This document shows positions 28,201-36,529 of a DNA stretch of 61,425 nt, in pieces (within the stretch, counting starts at the first letter, position 1; every line of letters begins with the position of its first letter). The stretch covers positions 1-61,425 of the forward strand of contig DATKXK010000001.1 of the NCBI GenBank assembly GCA_035529075.1, read 5' to 3'. The position numbers and the translations under genes were made by a program. This DNA comes from Acidobacteriota bacterium (GTDB lineage Bacteria > Zixibacteria > MSB-5A5 > GN15 > FEB-12). Under the pieces are notes generated by a model, which had not been told where the DNA came from, did not search any database, and saw nothing but the letters and a program-made list of their open reading frames with translations.

Positions 28201-28406
28201 CCGGTAATCCTCAGGGCGAGTTTTTCTTGGAGGAAGTGGTCGAGCAGGTACTTCTTAACGATCCTTATGACATCGTTGGAGCCGCTGGCCTGCCCGCCGG
28301 TTCCGGAGCACACCACCAGAGTAGGCCTGTCATGCTGAATGTCCCGTTCGGACAGAATACGTTGCCGAAAGCCCGTCAGCTCGTCAACTGATGAAAGTCT
28401 CTTCAT
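25215..28406 (-). CDS. NuoF-like NADH:FMN subunit fused to a GltD-like FAD/NAD(P) oxidoreductase
   Basis: The 1063-residue protein has three parts. Residues 1-130 are a thioredoxin-like 2Fe-2S domain with Cys33, Cys70 and Cys74, but the fourth ligand is Gly38 in CSGTGG where relatives have CSGTGC. Residues about 135-545 are NuoF: GLRGRGGAGFPTGRKWE, CNADEGDPGAYMDR and the N3 cluster cysteines 478, 481, 484 and 524. Residues about 555-1040 are GltD-like: Cys-rich CQAACPLG and CSRVCHHPCEQRC, FAD site IIGSGPAGLTAA (663-674) and NAD(P) site VIGGGNSAIDAA (794-805). CRCLRCDLDF closes the protein. GGGAGAAG precedes the ATG. Such a double-flavin chain is suited to joining NADH and NADPH pools or to electron bifurcation; direction is unknown. 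Confidence 0.85.
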   Translation of the reverse strand: MKRLSSVDELTGFRQRILSERDIQHDRPTLVVCSGTGGQASGSNDVIRIVKKYLLDHFLQEKLALRITGCQGFCEMDPFIVVEPGRHLYPKLRMEDVPKVIEATLEGRIDEDLIYRDSRELKPYACQNDIEFFRKQTRTILGNNQQLDPIRILDYFEQDGYAALEKVLSRPDPEWIIDEVKKSGLRGRGGAGFPTGRKWELARASSSPLGQKYVVCNADEGDPGAYMDRSLLEGNPHAIIEGMIIAGTAIGATRGFIYVRSEYPLAIKHSLIAIRQARDLGMLGKNILETGIDFDVDIVRGAGAFVCGEETALIRSVEGFMGEPRQRPPYPIEKGINGCPTCINNVETLANISAIIKVGAEEYAKVGVPGNTGTKIFSLVGKIRNTGLVEVPLGMKLSEVIYGIGGGPVSKARIKAVQTGGPSGGCIPARMFDLSIDYESLAKAGSIMGSGGMIVMDENTCMVDVAKYFMAFLKDESCGKCLTCRKGTQRMWEILDDISKGRAAIESLDLLEELAYVVRDASMCGLGQSAPNPVLSMLRHFREEFEEHIIDKRCRAFVCNDLVGAPCQAACPLGTEAWRYVAYIADGKYEDAYRVIREANPFPSVCSRVCHHPCEQRCKSGVSGSGAVAVRALKRFVTDRIDPSTYRPERRAWTEGEPPKVAIIGSGPAGLTAAHFLSLHGCTVTVFEAEDKPGGMLYCAIPAYRLPQDIIKREIDALIDNCFAVKCNTALGRDFTVDDLFDNGYRAVLLAMGAHKSRRLQLRNEDATGVYPSIDFLKAFNQRGQKLAWGRVGVIGGGNSAIDAARVALRQPDVEDVTILYRRTREEMPALPEEIEAADQEGIEIVTLVTPTRVITENGRLSGLECVKNELGEPDATGRRRPVAVKGSNHVYNLDTLIVAISEDAGIDCISPAQSSNIETTDWNTVRVDTDTLCTNRDGVFAAGDVVTGPNTVVEAIAAGKRATVMMERYLRDEKLHQPATPAVPNIYVEPVKVDIEEMETIERAETPRAPAEWRCRNFAEVEVSFSALEATREACRCLRCDLDFTRPKETEDEPAATKVEAV

Positions 28407-28442
28407 GTATCACTTCTCCCGTTAACGCCAGGTGAGCAACCG

Positions 28443-29294
28443 TCAATCCCCGGCCGTTCCTCTCAGGTCCAGCAGGTGACCTTTGCAACCCCGACGTGAG
28501 CACAGTTGTACGATGCCGCCGCCACGGACGATCATCGGTATCATGGAGGCGCCGCACTCGCCACACGTGGCCCCGCCGATCATCTCGGCATGGCAGTGAG
28601 GGCAGAACACGTGAACGATGGTGTCGACCGGAATTTCGTACAGGGAGTGCACCGCGTAGCTGCCCCACAGACTCGAAAGGGCCAGCCAGCCGTGCTTGTC
28701 ACCGAAGGAAACGGTCACTCGAATGGAAGGGTGACCGTCGATAGAGTGGTCCGGATCCATGAGGCTATGGTTGCAGCGGGCGCAACTGACGTCGATGGGG
28801 AAGATCCGCTCGTCGGTGTCGATTTCAATTTTGTCCAGGCCCTCTTGCACCCGGTCGAGAATTCCTTTGATCATCGACGTCTTCACCTTGGAAAAGTAGT
28901 GGCCGTCGGCCACGACAATCGGGCCCAGGGCGCAGGCGCCGAGGCAGTTGACGGTCTCCAGGGTGAACTCGCGGTCGGGGGTGGTGTCGCCTGATCCGAT
29001 GCCGAGTTGCCGTTGAACCTCTTGTGCCACCGCAGGGGCTCCCCGCACGTGACAGGCGGTGCCCAGGCACACGGAGACAAGGTGCTTGCCACGGGGTTTG
29101 AGGCTGAAGGCCTTGAAGAATGCCGCCACGCCGTACACGTCGACCAGCGACCGGCCGGTTTTTTCGGCCACCTCTCTCAGGGCCTGCTCAGGGAGATAAC
29201 TGTATTTGGCCTGAATCTCTTCCAGAATCGAGATCAGTTCCCCCTGTTTGCCTTCGTGTTTTTCAAGGATTCCTGGAATTTCGTCAGTATTCAT
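28443..29294 (-). CDS. NuoE-like 2Fe-2S subunit with C-terminal zinc-ribbon extension
   Basis: The 283-residue protein matches NuoE/HoxE over residues 1-155, with all four cluster ligands present: Cys76 and Cys81 (VCLGTACH) and Cys117 and Cys121 (NCLGACALGP). NuoE usually ends near residue 160. Here about 120 further residues follow, with cysteine pairs CARC, CPHCHAE, CGEC and CSRRGC that look like zinc-ribbon elements. I chose ATG 29294 over a GTG two codons upstream because AGAAAGG sits at normal distance. It is followed 36 bp later by the NuoF::GltD gene and is surely part of the same complex. Confidence 0.85.
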   Translation of the reverse strand: MNTDEIPGILEKHEGKQGELISILEEIQAKYSYLPEQALREVAEKTGRSLVDVYGVAAFFKAFSLKPRGKHLVSVCLGTACHVRGAPAVAQEVQRQLGIGSGDTTPDREFTLETVNCLGACALGPIVVADGHYFSKVKTSMIKGILDRVQEGLDKIEIDTDERIFPIDVSCARCNHSLMDPDHSIDGHPSIRVTVSFGDKHGWLALSSLWGSYAVHSLYEIPVDTIVHVFCPHCHAEMIGGATCGECGASMIPMIVRGGGIVQLCSRRGCKGHLLDLRGTAGD

Positions 29295-29347
29295 TCTCAC
29301 CTTTCTGACAGCCCCGGGGGTCCGTTAAGGCGTGCAATGGGATTTCG

Positions 29348-29665
29348 TTACTCGTAGTGATCACAATGCCACACTCCTCCGCCCGGCCGCGGCAACGAGC
29401 AGCCTTCGCGGTGTTCGCAGTCGATACACAGCCCCTCTCGCCGGCGTGAGCTTGCACTTGAGCCGGGGTCTCCGGCCCCGGAAAGAGGCGATCGCGTGAG
29501 CGATACCTGTCCGGTATCGCCGCTGCCTGGCGGGTAATGGCTCTCGAAAAGGTCGCAGTATAAAGCGTCGAAACCTTTCATCGCCCGGTAGACGCAGAAG
29601 GAGGCAAGATTGCAGGCAGAGCAAAGGCCACCGCCCATCGCTCCCTGAATATGTTCTTGAGCCAT
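29348..29665 (-). CDS. Small cysteine-rich protein with duplicated 4-Cys module
   Basis: The 105-residue protein contains two copies of one motif. The first is GLC-x2-C-x5-C-x12-C-D near residues 14-40; the second is GLC-x2-C-x5-C-x11-C-D near 79-104. A low-complexity Gly/Ser/Arg linker separates them. Each module could hold one zinc ion or an iron-sulfur cluster. GGGAG precedes the ATG at a slightly short distance. It is the first gene of the redox cluster, 53 bp before the NuoE-like gene. I do not recognise a named family; an assembly or regulatory accessory of the complex is the natural guess. Confidence 0.6.
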   Translation of the reverse strand: MAQEHIQGAMGGGLCSACNLASFCVYRAMKGFDALYCDLFESHYPPGSGDTGQVSLTRSPLSGAGDPGSSASSRRREGLCIDCEHREGCSLPRPGGGVWHCDHYE

Positions 29666-30067
29666 CCACTCCCACGTCTGCTTCGTTGGGCTGACGTGAA
29701 TCGCCAGCCATTTTCACACAGTAACAAGCCGCATGCCCATTCGCGGTGCCGGGTGTGTCCGCCCCTGCGGAGCTTCGTGGAGCCGTTTCGTTGAGTGTTA
29801 AGATGTTTTATGGTAACGAATTGGAGAAGTCGGTCAGTGTCTTGTGGCCGGGACTCAAGGGTCGTGCGGGGTTGCACGCTCCGGACTTCGGGTGGGGATT
29901 TATGCCCCACTGGAGCGAAATGCCCCGATCACACAGATCGCAGCCCGGGCCGCTGGGCGACAGTCAGCACGGGGCCGGTCATCATCGGCGTGTGATCCGG
30001 GTGGCACTCTTTTCAGAGCGTGTGAGAACGGCGAAACTGACGGGTGGCGACCCTGGAGGGAGGGGGA
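29666..30067. other. 402-bp gap upstream of the redox cluster
   Basis: This stretch separates the response-regulator gene (3' end) from the first redox gene, so the cluster's promoter should lie here on the minus strand. I looked for a GG-N10-GC sigma-54 pattern, expected because the regulator is of NtrC type, and found no convincing match. The open frames in it have no coding character. Confidence 0.4.
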
Positions 30068-31420
30068 TCAGGATGAAGAATCCCGGATGCGCTTCAGTTT
30101 TTCGCGGAGGGTTTTACGGTCGATGCCGAGTATTTCGGCCGCCCGTGTCTTGTTGCCGCCAACGCTGGTAAGGACGTTGGAGATATATTCCTGTTCTACG
30201 TTCTGCAGCGTGCGGTTGAAGCTGGCCGGCCGTGGTGTAGTCGTACGCATCAGCGAAGGCAAATCCGGGACATCGATGACGTCTCCGTCCGTCATGACGG
30301 ACAATCGCTGGATGATGTTCTCGAGTTCCCGGACGTTGCCCGGCCAGTAGTAGTTTTTCAGGGCCTGAAGGGCGTCGTCGGAGAAACGCAGTGGCGGTTT
30401 CTCGAGTTCTTTTGCGACGCGGATGGCGAAATCGTGGGCCAGCAGGAGCACGTCATTGCCGCGTTCCCGGAGCGGCGGCACCGTAATGGTGATAACACTC
30501 AATCTGAAGTACAGGTCTTCTCTGAACGACTCCTTCGCGACGAGGGTCTGGAGGTCCTTGTTGGTGGCGGCGACTATCCGGACGTTGACCTGTCGTGAGC
30601 GATTATCACCGACCATGCGGACCTGCTTGTCCTGAAGGACGCGCAGGAGTTTTACCTGCATGGCGAGGCTGGTTTCGCTGATTTCGTCCAGGAAAATCGT
30701 GCCGCCGTCGGCGGTCTGGAAAAAGCCGGCGCGTGAGTCGGTCGCCCCGGTGAAGGCGCCCTTGACGTGCCCGAACAGCTCGCTTTCAAGCAGCCCTTCG
30801 GGTATGCCGCCGCAGTTTACGGGGACGAAGGGAGCCGAGACACGGTTGCTGTTGTAGTGAATGGCTCGAGCGACCAGTTCCTTGCCGGTGCCGCTTTCAC
30901 CGGTAATGAGCACCGTCACGGGTGTTGAGGCGGCCTTGCCGATGGCGCGGAAGACGTTTTGCAGGGCCTCGGATTCACCCAGGATGCCGTGGGATCGGGA
31001 CGCCTTTTTATCCGAGCCGAAGCGGGCGGCGCGGCGGGAATGAAGCTTGTCGAGGGCGCGTTCCACGGCGCTGAAGAGTTCGGTGTCGGTAAACGGCTTG
31101 GCGAGGTAGTCGTCGGCGCCGGATTTGACCGCAGCCACGGCACCATTGACGGAGGCGTGCCCGGTGATCATCATCACCTCGGTATCCTTGTAGTTCTCCC
31201 GGACGTGCCTGACGAGATCCAGGCCGCTCAGCCTGGGCATCTTGAAGTCGGTAACAACGAGGTCGATGGAGGCCGTTTCGAGGATCGAGACCGCTTCCTC
31301 CACCCCGGGTGCCGTGAACACCTTGTAGCCGCGTGAATGCAGATTGCGCCGCAGTACCTCCAGGGTGTCCGGGGCATCGTCGACCACCAGGACGCGTTCC
31401 TGTTCACCGTTCCTGGTCAT
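30068..31420 (-). CDS. NtrC-family sigma-54-dependent response regulator
   Basis: The 450-residue protein has a receiver domain (1-125, phosphoacceptor Asp58 in VVTDFKMP). A sigma-54-interacting AAA+ domain follows (about 140-375, Walker A GESGTGKE and the GAFTGA loop intact). A Fis-type helix-turn-helix lies at the C-terminus ([20 protein letters not shown]). It overlaps the kinase gene by four bases (ATGA), so the pair is coupled. It should activate a sigma-54 promoter when phosphorylated; the adjacent redox cluster is the likely target. Confidence 0.92.
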   Translation of the reverse strand: MTRNGEQERVLVVDDAPDTLEVLRRNLHSRGYKVFTAPGVEEAVSILETASIDLVVTDFKMPRLSGLDLVRHVRENYKDTEVMMITGHASVNGAVAAVKSGADDYLAKPFTDTELFSAVERALDKLHSRRAARFGSDKKASRSHGILGESEALQNVFRAIGKAASTPVTVLITGESGTGKELVARAIHYNSNRVSAPFVPVNCGGIPEGLLESELFGHVKGAFTGATDSRAGFFQTADGGTIFLDEISETSLAMQVKLLRVLQDKQVRMVGDNRSRQVNVRIVAATNKDLQTLVAKESFREDLYFRLSVITITVPPLRERGNDVLLLAHDFAIRVAKELEKPPLRFSDDALQALKNYYWPGNVRELENIIQRLSVMTDGDVIDVPDLPSLMRTTTPRPASFNRTLQNVEQEYISNVLTSVGGNKTRAAEILGIDRKTLREKLKRIRDSSS

Positions 31421-33192
31421 CCGGATTTCTTCCGAGTCGTTTCGTCGAGCGGTGAGGCCGGAAGCCGGACGATAAGAGTTGTTCCATGGCCGACTTTGCT
31501 TTCCACCTTTACCGTTCCGCCGTGTGCCGACACTATGCCGTGAACCACGGAAAGACCGAGACCGGTTCCCTGGTCGACGGCCTTGGTAGTGAAGAAGGGA
31601 TTGAAGGCTTTCTTCAGAACCTCGTCCGTCATGCCGCTGCCGGTATCCTCAACGGTCAACTGCACGTACTTGCCGACCGGCGACGTCGTGATAGTCAGCC
31701 GCCCACCGTCGGGCATCGCCTGCACCGCGTTAACGACCAGGTTTGTCAGCACCTGCATCAACTGTGACCGGTCGGCCACGAGTCTCGGCAGGGAGGGAGA
31801 AAGGTTGCGAATCAGTTCGATGCCGGCCTTCTTGCACCGCAGCTCGAGGAAGAACAGCCCGTCCTCGACGAGTTCACTCACGTTGAGCTCGGTGCGCATG
31901 GGGGTCGTTTCCCTGGCGAAAACGAGCAGTTTTCTGATCACCTCACGGGCGTGCAGGGCGGCGTTGACGATTCTGTCCAGATCCTGGCGGGTCTGATCGA
32001 CCAGGCCGCTCTCCTTGGCCGACAGTTGCGAGAACCCCAGTATGCTGGCGAGCGGTTCGTTAAGCTCGTGCGCGACTCCGGCCGCGAGCTGGCCGAGAGT
32101 CGCGAGTCGATCGGCATGGCGCAACTGCTCCTGCAGGAGGTACTTTTCGGTCTCGGCGTGCTTTTGTTCGACGATGAGTGAAACTTCGCGGGCAAAGGTA
32201 TCGATAAGGTTTCGCTCTTCCGATAGGAAGGGACCTTCATCGAGGTCGGGCCGCTTTTCAATGTATCCGACCTCAACCCTGCCGCGCGTCCGCCGGTCCA
32301 CAACCACCGCGGCATCGATCACGTGGACGGCCCTGGCAAACTCGGGAGTCGCGTAGGTATCGGCATCGACAGTGATTCGTGCGGCTGCAATGTCCGTATA
32401 GAGCAGGGCCGGCGGAAGCAGTTTGACTGCTCCCTGCAAAATGTCGTTCATTGACGCGCCGGGCTGGGCGGTTAGTTTGGCGATGCCGTACAAGCACAGG
32501 AGTTCTTTGACGCGCTCGCGCAGGGCTACCTGCAGACGGCGCTGCTGCATGGCCATACCGAGGGTATGGCCGAGCCGTTCGAGGGATCCCACCAGGTTGG
32601 GCTGAAATGCATCCGTGTGGCTTGACTCCAATTGCAACAGACCGGCACGCTCCTGACCGGTATCGATCGGCAGGATGATCATGGAGCGGCACTGCCGGCT
32701 GATGCGGAGGCCGGGCTGCTCCGAATCTCTGAATCGGTCAAGCCCCTCGAGACCGGCCTTGCGGATGTCGCCGGTCCAGAAGCTGCCTGCCCGGGTGAAG
32801 CTGTAGTCCGAAGAATGCCCGGACATGGCAACAACGTCCCGGCACAGGGCTTCGAAGGCGTGATTCTCGCCGGTGGTCCATTGGAAATCGTCGCCCGAGG
32901 GCGGCTTGATGGGGGACACTGTGCACTGAAGCGGGTCGTTGCGGGTGCGGGTGGCCTCACTATAGTAGCATCGGCCATGATCTTTGATGACCACGCGCAC
33001 AGTGTTGCAGCCTGCCTGTTCGAGGAGCAGTCGGGACACCTCCCTGAGGAAATGCACCCGGGGCATGCCGTTACCGGCATACTCCAGAACGCGCCTTGAA
33101 AGTATGCGCTGGAACTCCAACTCTTCCGGAGCCTGTTTTCTCGGGCTGCTTTCAGGTGCCTGGTTTTGCACGGCTGTTCGGCAACGCTCCAT
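31417..33192 (-). CDS. Sensor histidine kinase with GAF-like domains
   Basis: The 591-residue protein has no membrane segment, so the signal is cytoplasmic. Two GAF-like regions precede the transmitter; the second (LRERVKELLCLYGIAKLTAQ, then GPFLSEERNLIDTFAREVSL) closely resembles the N-terminus of the PEP/pyruvate-binding protein at 20636. The HisKA box is LAAGVAHELNEPLASILGFS, and the ATPase has N (LVVNAVQA), G1 (DTGSGM), F (FNPFFTTK) and G2 (GTGLGL) motifs, so it is complete. It has no recognisable ribosome-binding site at ATG 33192; an internal start is possible. It forms a two-gene operon with the NtrC-type regulator. Confidence 0.9.
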   Translation of the reverse strand: MERCRTAVQNQAPESSPRKQAPEELEFQRILSRRVLEYAGNGMPRVHFLREVSRLLLEQAGCNTVRVVIKDHGRCYYSEATRTRNDPLQCTVSPIKPPSGDDFQWTTGENHAFEALCRDVVAMSGHSSDYSFTRAGSFWTGDIRKAGLEGLDRFRDSEQPGLRISRQCRSMIILPIDTGQERAGLLQLESSHTDAFQPNLVGSLERLGHTLGMAMQQRRLQVALRERVKELLCLYGIAKLTAQPGASMNDILQGAVKLLPPALLYTDIAAARITVDADTYATPEFARAVHVIDAAVVVDRRTRGRVEVGYIEKRPDLDEGPFLSEERNLIDTFAREVSLIVEQKHAETEKYLLQEQLRHADRLATLGQLAAGVAHELNEPLASILGFSQLSAKESGLVDQTRQDLDRIVNAALHAREVIRKLLVFARETTPMRTELNVSELVEDGLFFLELRCKKAGIELIRNLSPSLPRLVADRSQLMQVLTNLVVNAVQAMPDGGRLTITTSPVGKYVQLTVEDTGSGMTDEVLKKAFNPFFTTKAVDQGTGLGLSVVHGIVSAHGGTVKVESKVGHGTTLIVRLPASPLDETTRKKSG

Positions 33193-33410
33193 ATCAAGGG
33201 ATAGCAGGCAATCGGTTCGGGCGGGTGTCCGTCGGCCCGGCCTCTCTGATGTGTATTCTCGGCTTCAATCTGTCCTTCGCAAGTGCTATTAGCACCAACT
33301 AATTACAGTGGTCACATAAGGCCGAGAAGTCAAGGGGAAAGTTATCTGCAAGCGGCGTGCCGGCACCGGCAGGATGACCCGAGGTGCGCACCGAGCGCGG
33401 CCGCACCCGG

Positions 33411-35711
33411 TTATGGTCTGTTCGTAAGACGAGCCAGCCGTGCCCGGGCGTCGTCCAGTTCCGCGGCCCCGGTCTCGGCCTCGGCCCACAAGTCGAGGAA
33501 TACCCTGTACTGTTCAGCGGCGTCCTCGGTCCTTCCCATCTGCTCGTACGCCAGGCCGAGATAGTAGTATGTTCTGACCGCCTGAAGGCCCCAGAACAGG
33601 CGTTCAGCTGGACTTCGCGTCAGGGCGGTTTCAAGATCATCGACCGCTCGCTCATATCTGCCGAGTTCCAGATGTGAGCGGCCGAGCATGACACGGGCCG
33701 GGAAGGCGCAACCTACAGAGTCTTCAAGCGCCTGCTGCAAGGCGGCGGCAGCTTTCTCCCAGTTGCCTTTTGACAGCTCTATTGTACCCACCGCGTAGTA
33801 GTAATTTGACAGAGGCCGGCCGGCCTTCCGGAGCCTGGTTATCAGAATCTCGGCGTCCCGTTCGGCGCGAGCGATCCGGGTATTCTCTGCGAGCATCTGT
33901 ATGCGGAGATCCTGCCCGTACAACGAATCCGTGCGATCCGAAGCGAGGTTTACCTGGGTGCTCAAATCGAATTCCCTGAGTGCCTGCTCCAGGTTCTTTT
34001 CTTCAGAGAATATAGTTGCCAGCAGCAGGTGGTGAGAACCGTGCACTTCACCCCCCGAATCCGCGGCGTTGGCCCTGATGCCGGCCTGGAGGACATCGAC
34101 GGCTACCTCGAGTTTGCCCTGGTAGAGCGGGACGTACGCAAGGTACAATCTCCCGGTCGAACGCCAGTTCTTGCCGGCAGTTGAAACCAATTCCTGCAGG
34201 GTAGCCTCCGCCAGGGCGTATTCACCGGTAAGAACGTAGAGAAACCCGAGCTTCACGCGAGAGTTGTGGAAATCCGGTTTTATCGCCAGCGCCTTGCGGT
34301 ACGATTCAATAGCCGGATGCAACTGGCCGTTCGCGGCGTAGATGTCACCCCTGGAATCGTACGGATTGGGTTCTTCCGGGGCCAGCGAGATGTAGGTATT
34401 GATTGCCTCGAGGGCTTTCCGGACGTCGCCAAGCCCGTTATACGAGTAAGCGAGCATGTTGTACGCGACCTTGAACAGGGGATCCATTTCGATGATCTGG
34501 GTGAGGTATCGCACGGCCTCGTCATAGTCGCCCAAGCCGTACGTGTACGTGGCAATAAGGTAGAGTGCTTCCTTGTCATCAGGATACTGCTCGACGGCTT
34601 TGCGAAGCACCTCTATGGCCCCGGTGACATCATCCGAGACGATAGCTTCCAGACTTTTGATGTAGTACCTGTCCTTCTGGCCGGCCCGGTCGGCGTACTT
34701 GACGGCGCTGGTGATGTAGTCGGTGTCCCTGGTTCTGGCCAGATAGTAGTAGGCCATGGCAAACGTGGAGTCTATCCGCACGGCCCTTTCAAAGCAGGCC
34801 GCGGCTTCCGCCGTATAGTACTTGTGATACTGTTCGATCCCTTCGAGGTAGTAGCGGTACGCTTCGGGCGAGTGCGTAGTCACATCGGCCACGGGGCGGT
34901 CCGGTTCCTGCCGTGCGGAAGATGGAAGCGACAGGTCCTCTTTTATCCGAACGGTCAGTCTATCGACCAGGGAGAAAATGTCGTCACCCGGTTTTCCGTC
35001 GATTCGCTGGGACGCCACCGCATTGCCCGTGGCGACGTCGGTGAGTTGTCCGGTGATAACATAGTGCGGTTCCGCCTGGAGAATGCTTCCCATGATGATC
35101 CAGGTGGCGGAAGCTTCGTCGGCGACTTGAGATGCGATATCCCTGTCCACCACCCTCGCGCCCTCATGCCCCAGCAGCTTGAGGATATCGTACAGCCGCT
35201 GGCTGGAGACGATCTGGAGGTACCGGGACTCAGAAAGGTCGGTGATAAGCAGGTTGGAGACAATTTCGCCAAGGCGGCCGGCGTCCTCGGGGTCGGCCAG
35301 GTTCTCAAAATACATGACGGCGACACGATTCTCGACCGCAACCGCTTCCTGGGAGGGCCGAAACTCCAGTTGCCAGTCCTTGACCAGGAGAAGAAACAGG
35401 ATGGCGGCGGCCACCGCCGAGGTCGGTACGAGGGAGAACCAGAGGCGTCGACGGCGCAGCGGCCGTGGTCTGTCCGCCAATGCGGTCGTATCCTGCGTGG
35501 ATCTGCTCCGTACGGCACTCCGGACTGTCTCACGGACGTCGGGATCGTATTTCATCAGTCGAGCCGCCTGCTGGAACTGCAAAACGTTGTTCATGCAGTG
35601 TTCGCACTCAAGCAGGTGAAGTTCCAGTTCCCGACGCTCCTCGGAGGTGAGCATGCCCACTTCATAGGCATACAGCATGTCGTCGAAGCGCCGATCGAGG
35701 CAGTCGCTCAT
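33411..35711 (-). CDS. Zinc-finger anti-sigma-like membrane protein with FlgO-like and TPR domains (paralogue 2)
   Basis: The 766-residue protein shares its full architecture with 12893-15184: His32-x3-Cys36-x2-Cys39 at the same positions (LELHLLECEHC), and one membrane segment near 97-114 (SAVAAAILFLLLVKDW). The FlgO/TolB-like domain (VAVMYFENLADPEDAGRLGE) and a long TPR array (for example AYNMLAYSYNGLGDVRKALE) follow. ATG 35711 is chosen because AGGAGG stands nine bases upstream and it overlaps the sigma stop by ATGA; an upstream in-frame start has no such site. It is likely the membrane-bound antagonist and sensor for the coupled sigma factor, with TPRs outside the cytoplasm. Confidence 0.8.
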   Translation of the reverse strand: MSDCLDRRFDDMLYAYEVGMLTSEERRELELHLLECEHCMNNVLQFQQAARLMKYDPDVRETVRSAVRSRSTQDTTALADRPRPLRRRRLWFSLVPTSAVAAAILFLLLVKDWQLEFRPSQEAVAVENRVAVMYFENLADPEDAGRLGEIVSNLLITDLSESRYLQIVSSQRLYDILKLLGHEGARVVDRDIASQVADEASATWIIMGSILQAEPHYVITGQLTDVATGNAVASQRIDGKPGDDIFSLVDRLTVRIKEDLSLPSSARQEPDRPVADVTTHSPEAYRYYLEGIEQYHKYYTAEAAACFERAVRIDSTFAMAYYYLARTRDTDYITSAVKYADRAGQKDRYYIKSLEAIVSDDVTGAIEVLRKAVEQYPDDKEALYLIATYTYGLGDYDEAVRYLTQIIEMDPLFKVAYNMLAYSYNGLGDVRKALEAINTYISLAPEEPNPYDSRGDIYAANGQLHPAIESYRKALAIKPDFHNSRVKLGFLYVLTGEYALAEATLQELVSTAGKNWRSTGRLYLAYVPLYQGKLEVAVDVLQAGIRANAADSGGEVHGSHHLLLATIFSEEKNLEQALREFDLSTQVNLASDRTDSLYGQDLRIQMLAENTRIARAERDAEILITRLRKAGRPLSNYYYAVGTIELSKGNWEKAAAALQQALEDSVGCAFPARVMLGRSHLELGRYERAVDDLETALTRSPAERLFWGLQAVRTYYYLGLAYEQMGRTEDAAEQYRVFLDLWAEAETGAAELDDARARLARLTNRP

Positions 35712-36268
35712 GGCTTGAAGCCTCCTTCTTCCAGACAACTCTTCAGCATTGCCCTGGCGCGCGAGAGTAGAATGTAGGCCGCGTTTTTCGTCAGGCTCAG
35801 TTTTGCACAAACCTCAGCGGCGCTGTATCCCTGGTAGTGCAGGTGCAGAATCTGAGCATGCCGATGATTCGCGGCCGCAACCGATTGCAGGCAATTGAGC
35901 AGTCGTCGCTTGAATTCGGGATCCGGATTCCACGACGAACCGGTGGCATCGCCGTCCGCCCGGGTCGTAATCCTGCTTTCCCGCCGCTGCTTGGTCCGGT
36001 AGTAATCCAGGAGTTTGTTCTCCAGTACCCTATAAGCCCACGCCGCGAAACTGGTCGTGAAATCGATTTCCCTGTACTTCTCCGCGATTGTAATCAGAGC
36101 CTCCTGGACGATTTCCTCCCCATCCTCCTGGCTCTGTATCCTTTGTTGTACAAAGACCCGGAAGCTTTCAGTCAATCGCTGAAAAAGCTGTTCTTCGGTG
36201 GCTCGATCTCCGAGGCGGGCCAAATTCTGTAAGGCGTTGATGTTCAAAAGTACCGTCTGATTCGACAC
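35708..36268 (-). CDS. ECF-type RNA polymerase sigma factor (paralogue 2)
   Basis: The 186-residue protein aligns along its length with 15177-15722: FRVFVQQRIQSQEDGEEIVQ and FAAWAYRVLENKLLDYYRTK for region 2, and the HLHYQGYSAAEVCAKLSL segment for the region 4 helix-turn-helix. The start is GTG at 36268 with AGAGG upstream. The stop overlaps the zinc-finger/TPR start. It is divergent from the dockerin-tailed gene at 36530; the 261-bp gap is the candidate target region. Confidence 0.88.
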   Translation of the reverse strand: MSNQTVLLNINALQNLARLGDRATEEQLFQRLTESFRVFVQQRIQSQEDGEEIVQEALITIAEKYREIDFTTSFAAWAYRVLENKLLDYYRTKQRRESRITTRADGDATGSSWNPDPEFKRRLLNCLQSVAAANHRHAQILHLHYQGYSAAEVCAKLSLTKNAAYILLSRARAMLKSCLEEGGFKP

Positions 36269-36529
36269 CTGTCTGACCTCTTAGTATACGCAGCTCGTTC
36301 GTTTGGCGCAAATATCAACACGATCGGCGGTTCAGGGGCGGCCGACGATCAACCCGGACCGGAGTCTGATTTCTCAGCTTTGGGTTGAAAGAGACAGGCC
36401 TGAGCAACGACTAAGGGATTGCACACGAGGGGTGACGGAAGGCGGCCCGGGGCGGGCTTGCCACTGATCGCCTGGATTTTGCACCATGACTTGACAGGAC
36501 GGCGATTACGCTCGCCGCAAGGAGGGAAC

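Noticed and set aside
22930-28406. Ordinary NADPH glutamate synthase (GltBD)
   Set aside because: The large subunit lacks the glutaminase domain and the GltD part is fused to NuoF and accompanied by NuoE-like and HoxU-like proteins, so it is not the standard enzyme.
29666-30067. Sigma-54 promoter for the redox cluster
   Set aside because: Expected from the NtrC-type regulator, but no GG-N10-GC match with acceptable flanks was found on the minus strand by eye.
29746-30171. 141-codon plus-strand frame opposite the regulator gene's 3' end
   Set aside because: Composition is unlike a protein (Arg/Gly/Ser-rich), it overlaps the response regulator gene on the other strand and has no ribosome-binding site.
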